Origin: Pelotomaculum schinkii
GTDB taxonomy: Bacteria > Bacillota > Desulfotomaculia > Desulfotomaculales > Pelotomaculaceae
Length of the DNA: 64,000 bases
Direction: 5' to 3'
NCBI RefSeq assembly: GCF_004369205.1
Contig: NZ_QFGA01000001.1
Location: 558,001-622,000 of the forward strand
How positions within the stretch are numbered: position 1 is the first letter of the stretch; every line of letters starts with the position of its first letter. The translations under genes and the position numbers were made by a program. Under the pieces are notes generated by a model. The model was not told the DNA's origin and ran no database searches. It was given only the letters and a program-made list of their open reading frames with translations. Positions 25,552 to 33,953 of this stretch are shown here, piece by piece.

Positions 25552-25771
25552 CGATTCTGCCGCTTGCAACAAACCCGATCTGCCCGGCGGCGTCCCCTTC
25601 GTCTATGACAACGCTATCCTTGGTATACCTTCTCAGTACCGGCTGCAGCGCCGGATAGAGATCCAAAAGCTCCGTTTCTGAAAAACCAGCAAAGAGTGTG
25701 GATCTTTGCAAAAGCGCCAATCCGTTTGCTTTGTAAATTTTTTTGGAATTCATCACGGGGTTTCGCTCCAT
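25549..25771 (-). pseudogene. Truncated Crp/Fnr-type regulator (N-terminal cNMP-binding part)
   Basis: About 74 residues remain: LALLQRSTLFAGFSETELLDL, then VLRRYTKDSVVIDEGDAAGQIGFVASGRI. This is the start of a cyclic-nucleotide-binding domain as in Crp/Fnr regulators. The rest of the beta-roll, the dimerisation helix and the DNA-binding domain are missing; after SGRI the sequence becomes the GLUG fragment. The junction shares the bases GGCAG between the two parts. It is probably non-functional. Confidence 0.7.
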
Positions 25772-25980
25772 CCTTTTGATTCATCAGCGGGGCCGCTGCA
25801 GAGGACTCTCAAACACGGGTGTTTCCTTTTTTTAGAAGGGGGGGCGCTGGGGAAGCCCCCTGTGCCTCCTTTTTCCTACTGCAGCGCCGAACTCTTCGGC
25901 AATCCGCTGTGGCAGTTGACGGACGGGTTTTCCTGTATGATATGGCCTGAATGCATACCCTTCTGTGCGCCCGCAGGCTT

Positions 25981-27636
25981 TTACTCGAGAGCGTTGGCGA
26001 TAACCGTGACGGCTTCGGCTCTGGTAGCTTTATTTTGGGGAGCAAAGGTACCGTCAGGATAACCCTGCATAATCTTGGCTTGCGCTGCCGCAGCCAGAGC
26101 GTCTTTAGACCAGGCGGAAGCCGCGTCGCCGTCGGTAAAGGTTATTTCTTCAGTTGCCGCTTCAATTTTAGCTGCTTTGACAATCATTACCGCCATTTGC
26201 TCACGGGTGATCAGATCATCCGGTCCGAAACTGTTCTCGCTGTAACCACTGACGATGCCGGCGGCATTGGCTGCGGCAATATGATCTTTCGCCCAGTGAT
26301 TGGCAGTATCGTCAAACACCTTGCCTGAAGCAGCCGGCAGTTTGAAAGCTTTGACCAAAACAGTGGCAAATTCAGCACGGCTGATGCTGTTGTCGGGCCT
26401 GAATGATCCATCCGGATAACCGTTGATATAACCCTGCCCGCTCAATTTATTGATAACATCGCTGGCCCAGTAGGATGCCGGGACATCGGAAAACTGCGGC
26501 TGCTGCTCTAGCGGCTGCTGCTCTGCCGCACGCATTACCTCCTTGGTCAGCACCGCAAACTTGGTAAAGTGATCCACCGTAACCGTGATGGTATCGCCGG
26601 ATATGTCACCGCCCAGGTTAACCCATTGGGCGGATATTTCATCGTAGTAATATATGGCTGGTATTTCCCCGTCTGCCAAGGAGTCCGGGTCATAGGTAAA
26701 AGTCAGAGTAACCGGTTTATTGAAACTATAGCTCGCATTACCTCCCACAGTAAACTCGAAGACGTTGCCCTGCAGCGAAAAACCCGCAGGTATTGCCGGG
26801 GGACTGTTCACCTTCCTAATCGTAACGGTCACATTGGCCGTACCGTTTAATGCATCGGAAGGAATCTCGATTGAAACGTCGCTGCCGAGGCTGATTTTTC
26901 CGCCAAGGCCGGGCGCTACGCTGGCTGAGCCGGTCGTGGTGTCAACCGCTTGCGGCGAAGAAGTGGGACCACCGCTGCTGCCGGGTCCCGATTCAGTTTT
27001 AGTTTTGGCTGTCGCGCTTGGTCCGGTAGTGCTCCAATTGCCGTCAGCATCGCCCGCCTCAACCCTGAAGGTGTACTGGGTACCCGCGCTCAGGCCGCTG
27101 GCCGTGCAGGTAAGCGTGCCGGAATTTACGGTCTTGTACAGGGCGCTGTCTATGAAAACCGTGTAGCCAGTTACAGCCACATTATCCGTAGCGGGCGTCC
27201 AGGTCAAGGTCAGGCTGGTCTGCCCGATTTCGGAAGGCGTGAGCGCGCTGCCGGACGGCCATACGGGCGGTGTGTTGTCGGCAACGTTGCCACCGCCGCC
27301 GATCGTCAGTTCTTTGGTGTCCACATTCTCACCATACCCGGCAACGACAATCAGGGTAGAGCCGCTAAAATCCGGGGGCACTTTAAAGGTGCAACTGTAG
27401 TTGCCGTTTACGTCAGATTTTACGGGGTCTAATACTATGACGCTTTTGGCACCGTCAAGTACTTTTATGGCAACCCACGTATCCGGATCGGCTATACCCG
27501 AAGCAGTCACTGAATCCCCTGGATTGGCTGTGTTGCTGCTGAGGGTCAAAGTTACGTTGACGGCAAACGCCAAAGAAGGAACCAGCAAGGCCGCCAGCAA
27601 AGCCAGAATTAAAATCATCGGGATTTTCCTGGACAT
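25981..27636 (-). CDS. S-layer-homology surface protein with Fn3 and ZU5-like domains
   Basis: A 551-residue exported protein. The signal peptide (MSRKIPMILILALLAALL, cleavage after AFA) is followed by an Ig-like domain (residues about 25-110), one fibronectin type III domain (about 120-215), a linker rich in Gly/Ser, a ZU5-like domain (about 230-370, FEFTVGGNASYSFNKPVTLTF), and three SLH repeats (about 385-551; SDVPASYWASDVI, GYPDGSFRPDNSISRAEF). SLH repeats bind pyruvylated wall polymer. The ATG chosen is 12 bases after AGAGAGG; a TTG 12 codons upstream is open but has no ribosome site. It is the last gene of the surface island. Confidence 0.9.
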   Translation of the reverse strand: MSRKIPMILILALLAALLVPSLAFAVNVTLTLSSNTANPGDSVTASGIADPDTWVAIKVLDGAKSVIVLDPVKSDVNGNYSCTFKVPPDFSGSTLIVVAGYGENVDTKELTIGGGGNVADNTPPVWPSGSALTPSEIGQTSLTLTWTPATDNVAVTGYTVFIDSALYKTVNSGTLTCTASGLSAGTQYTFRVEAGDADGNWSTTGPSATAKTKTESGPGSSGGPTSSPQAVDTTTGSASVAPGLGGKISLGSDVSIEIPSDALNGTANVTVTIRKVNSPPAIPAGFSLQGNVFEFTVGGNASYSFNKPVTLTFTYDPDSLADGEIPAIYYYDEISAQWVNLGGDISGDTITVTVDHFTKFAVLTKEVMRAAEQQPLEQQPQFSDVPASYWASDVINKLSGQGYINGYPDGSFRPDNSISRAEFATVLVKAFKLPAASGKVFDDTANHWAKDHIAAANAAGIVSGYSENSFGPDDLITREQMAVMIVKAAKIEAATEEITFTDGDAASAWSKDALAAAAQAKIMQGYPDGTFAPQNKATRAEAVTVIANALE

Positions 27637-27796
27637 TGTTATGTTCATCCTCTCTCTTGGTAATGGAAACAATTCTAATTTGATCCAGCTGAAGCTTCAC
27701 TGAAAGCCGTGGGGTAGAGTCCTGCAGGGTAGTTTACGCATCAACTGCAAAGCCTGCCCGTTCAGGTAATGCTGCCGGTCCGTTCATACCTTTACG

Positions 27797-27837
27797 ATCA
27801 ACCCACCATAACCGCGTAAGGTAGATGGCGGGTTGAT
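27797..27837 (-). other. Intercistronic hairpin between the two SLH genes
   Basis: ATCAACCCGCCAT and ATGGTGGGTTGAT form 13 pairs (one G-U) around 15 bases, between the stop at 27921 and the start at 27636. There is no T tract, so it is more likely a processing or stability element than a terminator. Confidence 0.45.
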
Positions 27838-27920
27838 TCGTGCAGGTGTTAAAGAACAGACTTTCTACATTGGTACCACACACATTGGACTTTCACCCAA
27901 CATCAACATTGCTACTCGGA

Positions 27921-30900
27921 TTAAAGACCCAATGCCTTCACAATTACCGTGACAGCTTCAGCCCTGGTGGCATTGCCCTGGGGCTGGATGGTATGGTCGG
28001 GATAACCATTCATAATCCCGTTTTCCATCGCCGTGGCCATGGCTTCCAAGGCCCAACCGGAAATGCTGCCCCTGTCGCTAAAGGAGGTCTCCCCTGCTGC
28101 CGGGGCCAGCTTGGCTGCCCTTACAATCATCACCGCCATCTGCTCCCGGGTAATCAGGTCGTCCGGGCCAAAGGTGCTGTCGTCATAGCCCATTACAATC
28201 CCGTTGGCGGCTGCTGTGGCAATGTACTCCCGGGCCCAGTGGCCGGCCGTATCTCCAAATACTTTTCCGCTTTGAGGCTCCAGTTTGCATGCCTTTGCCA
28301 CTACGGTGGCGAACTCGGCCCTGGTGATGCTGCTGTCGGGTCTGAAACTGCCGTCGGGATAACCGGCGACGGCCCCCAGGGAAACCAGTTTGTTGATGTT
28401 GTCGAAGGCCCAGTGGCCGGCGATGTCTTTCAGAGCTTCCGCCGGGACTTCCGCAGGAACCTCCGGTGGTTCTTCTTCTGTTTCCACGGCAACCATGACG
28501 GCAAATTTGGTGAGGTGATCCACCTGGGCGCTTACGACAGTACCGGAGACGGTTCCGCCGATGTTGATCCACTGGGACTGGGCTTGATCGTAGTACTGGA
28601 GCACCGGGGTCTCGCCGTCGCCGATTAAGTCGGGATCGAAGCTTATTTTTATGGTCACCTTTTTGGCAAAGCTGTAGCTGTCCGCACCGCCCACGCTGAA
28701 CTCGTATACGGCGCCGGCCAGTCTGAAGCCTGCGGGCGCTGCGGGTGGCTGGTCTACTTTCTGTACTTTTACTTCTACTTTACTGGTCCCTTGCAGCGCG
28801 TTGGCCGGTATGATTATCGTGGCTTCGTCACCCAGGCTGATGGCGCCGCCCGCACCGGGGGGTACCATTGCGGTCCCGGTGGTGGAGCGCACCGCGCTTA
28901 CACCGCCGCCGCCACCACCGCTGCCGCTTGCTGTGGTCACGGTGACGCTGGGTCCGTCGCTGCTTTCGTTGCCCGCCGCGTCCAGCGCCTGGACGGTGAA
29001 GGTGTACGTTGTTCCGGCGCTCAGGCCTTTGACGGTGTAGCTGCTTTCGCTAACCGGGCTGGCGTTCAGCCTGGTGGTACCCTGGTAGATGTTGTATCCG
29101 GTTACTCCCACGTTGTCGGTGGCGCCGCTCCAGCTCAAGGTCAAGCTGCTCTTGGTCACATCGCTGGCAGTCAGACTGCCTTTGTCCCAACTCGGCGCGG
29201 TGGCGTCCTCCCCAACCGGAGTTTGGGTGTAGGTGACGAATGCGGTAAAGTGCCTGGTCCAAATCACCAGGTCGTTGCCGACGTCTATCTTGCCGTCGCC
29301 GTCCGGGGGCAGTTTGTCGCCCTCCTCCTGGTTGTCGGCGTCCAGGATAGTGGCTATTTTGGTGAAAACGCCTCCCCTGCTGTAGCCGACTTCTTTGCCG
29401 GCCTGACCCGGAAGCAGGATCCGCACGGCCTTGTCGAAGGTCAGCGGCACGTCGCCGAAGCCGATTTCAAGCACGGTGTTGACTGTGGCGGTATACCCGC
29501 TGTCCGGTGTTACCGTTACGGAATCGTTGGGCCGCACTGTCGGCAAATTAATAGTGCCGTTCCACTCTGCGGAACCGCTTACGGTAGCCCCCGCGGGAAT
29601 GCTTACTTTTACCGGGTCGCTGCTGATCGAAGTATTGGAGGCTATGGTCAAAGCGGGCAGTGCTCCGGTGGTTATGCTGCCGTCGGCGTTCTTGTGCATA
29701 AGAGCGGCCACGCTGATTCTGGCGTCGGTTACGCTGTCAGGCACGTTCACGGCAACGGGAGCGCCCAGCTGCACTGTAGCATCGGTAATGGCCAGGTCTT
29801 TGCTGTTCGTATCTACATCAACGGTTGTGGTGCCAATCGGTACGGCCATGGTATATGAGGCTGTCAATACGGCGCTGTCTTCCATTCCGAACTTGACGGC
29901 AATGGCTTTGAGCGTAACCGCCCCGTTGATGGTGATGGGTCCGGTGTAGGTCGGGCTATCGGCGGTGGGCACGCTTCCGTCCAGGGTATAGTGGATGGCC
30001 GCATCGCTGGTGGCAGTCTCCAGAATCAACACGCTGCCGGCTACCACCGCCGCTCCGCCGGCAGGGAACACGGTTGGAACGTTCACAGTCCCATCAATTA
30101 CCTCCATTGTTCCTCCGAATGTCTCGACCACGAACTGCAGGGGAACCATGGTTATATCATCATAAAGAATCGGAGGAACGGGCAAAACAACCGGACTCCC
30201 ATTTAAAGTGCCGCTAGTGCTATTGACCGTCAAGGCAAGGTTTTTATCCGACGCTGTGAAGACAATCTGCTGCGTTGCTTCATTCCAATAGGATTGAATA
30301 TCCAGCGCTTCAGCCACAGATCTGACCGGTCCCATCACGATACCGTCCATCTTAACAAAGGGCCTGTCTGTTACTTCAATTCCGTTAATTTTAATTCTAT
30401 ACCCTACAATGATGGGCGATTCCGTGGTCACGATGACGCTGGGGCCGTCCGTGCTTTCGCTGCCCGCCGCGTCTACCGCCTGCACGGTAAAAGTGTACTC
30501 CGTGTTCGGAGCCAGGCCGGTGACGATGTAGCTATCGCCGGTTACCGGTGTTTCGGTCAGCTTGGTGGTACCCTGATAGATGTTGTATCCGGTCACACCA
30601 ACGTTGTCAGTAGCGCCGCTCCAGCTCAAGGTCACTCCGCTCTGGCTCACGTCGGAAGCTGTCAGCTGCTTCTCTTCGCTCCATGTCGGCACGGTGGTGT
30701 CCCCCGGCGTAGTGCTTACCGTAATGGTCTTGACGTCCACATTGCTGCCGTATCCCGCCACGACCGTCAGTGTCCCTTCGGCAGTACCGGGCAAAATGAA
30801 GGTGCAGCTGTAGTTGCCGTTGGCGTCGGATTTTACGGGATCTAATACTATGATGCTTTGGGTGCTGTCAAGTACTTTGATGGTAACCCACGTGTTTGCA

Positions 30901-33419
30901 TCGGCTGCGCCGGTGGCGGTCACGCTGTCGCCCGGCGGGGCGGCGTACTTGCTCAGCTCCAGGGTCACGCTGACACTGGAAGCCAGTGTTTTCACGGGCA
31001 GGCTGGGACCGTCCGTGCTCTCGTTGCCCGCCGCGTCCACCGCCTGCACGGTGAAGGTGTACTCCGTGTTCGGAGCCAGGCCGGTGACGGTGTAGCTTTC
31101 GCCGGTTACCGGCGTTTCGTTCAGCTTGGTGGTGCCCTGATACACGTTGTACCCGGTCACGCCCACGTTGTCAGTAGCGCCGCTCCAGCTCAAGGTCACT
31201 CCGCTCTGGCTTATGTCGGAGACAGTCAACTCCTTCTCTTCGCTCCATGTCGGCGCGGTGGTGTCTCCTCCAGTCGGAGTTTGCGTATAAGTGATGAATG
31301 AGGTAAAGTGCTTGGTCCAAATCACCAGGTCGTCGCCAATGTCAATCCTGCCGTCACCGCCCGGAGGTAATGCGTCGCCTGCCTCCTGACTGTCGGCGTC
31401 CAGGATAGTGGTTATTTTGGTGAACTCGCCTCCTCTGCTGTAACCAACATCTTTGCCTGCCTGACCTGGAATCAGAATCCTTACGGCCTTATCAAAGGTC
31501 AATGGCGCATCGCCATAGCCAATTTCGATCACAGTGTTAACTGTAGCGGTATTTCCACTGTCCGGCGTTACTGTTACGGAATCATTGGATTGGACTGTCG
31601 GCACATGAACGGTGCCGTCCCACCCTTCGGGAGCACTCATAGTGGTTCCCGCCGGAATGCTTACCTGTATCGGGTCGTTACTGACCGAAGTATTGGCCGC
31701 TATGTTCAGTGCCGGTAAAGCTGTTGTGGTTACCGTACCGGACACAGGCTCCTCGAGCAATGCCGACACGTTAACCGTTGCGTCAGTTACACTGGCAGGC
31801 ACTGTGATGGCGACATCCGCCGGCGTCTCCCCGGTTACGGCAAGGTTTTTATTGGAGCCATCGTCTGTGATTGTTACATTTTGCTCCGTAATCGGTACGG
31901 CTGTCGTCACGGTAACGCTGGGGCCGTCCGTGCTCTCGTTGTCCGCCGCGTCTACCGCCTGCACGGTGAAGGTGTAACGTGTACCCGCGCTCAGGCCGGT
32001 GACATGATAGCTTGTCCCGGCGACCGGGCTGGCGTTCAGCTTGGTATCGCCCTGATAGATGTTGTATCCGGTCACTCCCACGTTGTCGGTAGCGCCGCTC
32101 CAGCTTAAGGTCACTCCGCTCTGGCTCACATCGGAAGCAGTCAACAGCTTCTCTTCGCTCCAAGTCGGCGCAATGGTGTCTTCTTCCGGTGTAGCGCTTA
32201 CCGTAATGGTCTTGACGGCGACATTGCTGCCGTATCCCGCCACTACCGTCAGCGTCCCTGCGGCAGCAACCGGTACTATAAAGGTGCAGCTGTAGCTGCC
32301 GTTGGCATCCGCTTTTACTCCGTCAAATACAACGACGCTTTGGGCGCTGTCAACTACTTTGACGGCAACCCACGCGTTTGCATCGGCTGTGCCGGTGGCG
32401 GTCAGGCTGTCGCCCGGCTGGGCTGTGTACTTGCTCAGCCCCAGGGTAACGCTGACACTGGAAACCAGTGTTCTCACGGGCACGCTGGGGCCGTCCGTGC
32501 TTTCGTTGCCCGCCGCGTCTACCGCCTGCACGGTGAAGGTGTACTCCGTGCCCGGATTCAGATCGATGACGTTGTAGCTGTCGCCGGTTACCGGCGTTGC
32601 GGTCAGCAGGGTATCGCCCTGATATACTTTGTATCCGGTCACATCGATGTTGTCAGACGCGCCGTTCCAGCGCAGGGTCAAGCTACTCTGGCTCACGTCG
32701 GAATAACTCAGTTCCCCGTCGGGCCAATTGGGGGCGATGGTGTCCTCCCCGCCAGGCTCTGTTTCTGTGGTCACGGTGAAGCTGGGGCCGTCCGCGCTCT
32801 CGTTGCCCGCCGCGTCCACCGCCTGCACGGTGAAGGTGTACTCCGTGCCCGGATTCAGATCGGTGACGATGTAGCTTTCGCCGGTCACCGGCGTTGCGGT
32901 CAGCAGGGTATCGCCCTGGTATACTTTGTACCCGGTTACATCGACGTTGTCATACGCGCCGCTCCAACTTAATGTCAGGCTGCTCTGGCTCACGTCGGAA
33001 GCAGTCAACAGCTTCTCTTCGCTCCAAGTCGGCGCAATGGTGTCTTCTTCCGGTGTAGCGCTTACCGTAATGGTCTTGACGGCGACATTGCTGCCGTACC
33101 CCGCCACGACCGTCAGTGTCCCTTCGGAAGCAACCGGTACTTTAAAGGTGCAGCTGTAGCTGCCGTTGGCGTCCGCTCTTACTCCGTCAAATACAACGAC
33201 GCTTTGGGCGCTGTCAAGTACTTTGACGGAAACCCACTCGTTTGCATCGGCTGTGCCGGACGCGGTCACGCTGTCGCCCGGCTGGGCGGCGTACTTACTC
33301 AACTCCAGGGTAACGCTGCTGCTTGCATTGGCGGTAAGCGTAATACCTGGTACCACAGTGCCCAGAAAAAAGATACTTGCGAAAAAAATTGATAATAATT
33401 TAAATCTTATTTTTATCAA
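27921..33419 (-). CDS. Giant SLH surface protein with Fn3, stalk and chitobiase-type domains
   Basis: A 1832-residue exported protein. After the signal peptide (LLSIFFASIFFLGTVVPG) come alternating Ig-like domains (LELSKYAAQPGDSVTASG type, three copies) and about six fibronectin type III domains (TSLTLSWSGATDNVGVTGYN type). Near residues 1005-1120 is a copper-amine-oxidase-N/stalk domain (KINGIEVTDRPFVKMDG), followed by a chitobiase C-terminal-like domain (AIHYTLDGSVPTADSPTY). Two related blocks of about 210 residues contain AVRILIPGQAGKDVGYSRGGEF and its variant. A ZU5-like domain and three SLH repeats end it. I chose the TTG with AAGGAG nine bases upstream. The Fn3 units are near-identical at DNA level, a sign of recent duplication. 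Confidence 0.88.
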   Translation of the reverse strand: MIKIRFKLLSIFFASIFFLGTVVPGITLTANASSSVTLELSKYAAQPGDSVTASGTADANEWVSVKVLDSAQSVVVFDGVRADANGSYSCTFKVPVASEGTLTVVAGYGSNVAVKTITVSATPEEDTIAPTWSEEKLLTASDVSQSSLTLSWSGAYDNVDVTGYKVYQGDTLLTATPVTGESYIVTDLNPGTEYTFTVQAVDAAGNESADGPSFTVTTETEPGGEDTIAPNWPDGELSYSDVSQSSLTLRWNGASDNIDVTGYKVYQGDTLLTATPVTGDSYNVIDLNPGTEYTFTVQAVDAAGNESTDGPSVPVRTLVSSVSVTLGLSKYTAQPGDSLTATGTADANAWVAVKVVDSAQSVVVFDGVKADANGSYSCTFIVPVAAAGTLTVVAGYGSNVAVKTITVSATPEEDTIAPTWSEEKLLTASDVSQSGVTLSWSGATDNVGVTGYNIYQGDTKLNASPVAGTSYHVTGLSAGTRYTFTVQAVDAADNESTDGPSVTVTTAVPITEQNVTITDDGSNKNLAVTGETPADVAITVPASVTDATVNVSALLEEPVSGTVTTTALPALNIAANTSVSNDPIQVSIPAGTTMSAPEGWDGTVHVPTVQSNDSVTVTPDSGNTATVNTVIEIGYGDAPLTFDKAVRILIPGQAGKDVGYSRGGEFTKITTILDADSQEAGDALPPGGDGRIDIGDDLVIWTKHFTSFITYTQTPTGGDTTAPTWSEEKELTVSDISQSGVTLSWSGATDNVGVTGYNVYQGTTKLNETPVTGESYTVTGLAPNTEYTFTVQAVDAAGNESTDGPSLPVKTLASSVSVTLELSKYAAPPGDSVTATGAADANTWVTIKVLDSTQSIIVLDPVKSDANGNYSCTFILPGTAEGTLTVVAGYGSNVDVKTITVSTTPGDTTVPTWSEEKQLTASDVSQSGVTLSWSGATDNVGVTGYNIYQGTTKLTETPVTGDSYIVTGLAPNTEYTFTVQAVDAAGSESTDGPSVIVTTESPIIVGYRIKINGIEVTDRPFVKMDGIVMGPVRSVAEALDIQSYWNEATQQIVFTASDKNLALTVNSTSGTLNGSPVVLPVPPILYDDITMVPLQFVVETFGGTMEVIDGTVNVPTVFPAGGAAVVAGSVLILETATSDAAIHYTLDGSVPTADSPTYTGPITINGAVTLKAIAVKFGMEDSAVLTASYTMAVPIGTTTVDVDTNSKDLAITDATVQLGAPVAVNVPDSVTDARISVAALMHKNADGSITTGALPALTIASNTSISSDPVKVSIPAGATVSGSAEWNGTINLPTVRPNDSVTVTPDSGYTATVNTVLEIGFGDVPLTFDKAVRILLPGQAGKEVGYSRGGVFTKIATILDADNQEEGDKLPPDGDGKIDVGNDLVIWTRHFTAFVTYTQTPVGEDATAPSWDKGSLTASDVTKSSLTLSWSGATDNVGVTGYNIYQGTTRLNASPVSESSYTVKGLSAGTTYTFTVQALDAAGNESSDGPSVTVTTASGSGGGGGGVSAVRSTTGTAMVPPGAGGAISLGDEATIIIPANALQGTSKVEVKVQKVDQPPAAPAGFRLAGAVYEFSVGGADSYSFAKKVTIKISFDPDLIGDGETPVLQYYDQAQSQWINIGGTVSGTVVSAQVDHLTKFAVMVAVETEEEPPEVPAEVPAEALKDIAGHWAFDNINKLVSLGAVAGYPDGSFRPDSSITRAEFATVVAKACKLEPQSGKVFGDTAGHWAREYIATAAANGIVMGYDDSTFGPDDLITREQMAVMIVRAAKLAPAAGETSFSDRGSISGWALEAMATAMENGIMNGYPDHTIQPQGNATRAEAVTVIVKALGL

Positions 33420-33953
33420 GTTATCAATCTCCTTACAGGAAAACATTTTGCATTTTAGGATTGTAAACCGTTACCGCAATGCAACGGTACTACTTCCAAA
33501 GTGACCGTCATAATTGTATTGGCATTAATGGTTCCGAATGGTAACGGTAGCTCAAGATTATTCCTCCTCTCATAATTTTTAACAAGGTACAGAACTGCAG
33601 TATTTAATGCCCCAAAGAAACGAAAAACCAATCCCGCATACCTGGTGTTTAGATAATTTTCGCAACAGAACAGACCAACATTTACACAATCCAATAAAAC
33701 GTGAAACATAGACGCCACATACTATAGATATAAGGGAAAAACCTCGTTAAGGATGATAAATCCATAGTTGACTTGTAAAAATTGTTAATTAGTTTGAGAT
33801 CGGTAAAAAAATTTTAGCCGACCTATTTGAGTGTTAAAGCAATCTTTTGCTGTGTTGTGAATCGAAAAACTCAATAAGCAGATACATATTTCTTGTCCAG
33901 ATTAGGGAGGAAATGAGGCGCGGGGAAAGATCCCCGCACCCCTCCCTCTCTTT
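33420..33953. other. Leader and spacer between surface genes
   Basis: No large gene. On the minus strand a 15-codon frame (33508-33555, MSYRYHSEPLMPIQL) has a very good GAGGAGG seven bases before its TTG start and ends about 90 bases before the giant SLH gene; it could be a leader peptide. Nearby lie inverted repeats around ACCGTTACC and GGTAACGGT (33468-33550). The rest is AT-rich. Confidence 0.35.

Noticed and set aside
27716-27775. Plus-strand GCAAAGCC...GGTAATGCTGCCGG, partly like the 3' half of a c-di-GMP-I riboswitch
   Set aside because: The 5' half of the motif is absent and the orientation is opposite to every gene nearby.
30420-33320. Regular near-identical repeats that could suggest a CRISPR array
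   Set aside because: The units are about 250-280 bases, in frame, and encode Fn3 and Ig-like domains; there are no short repeat-spacer units.
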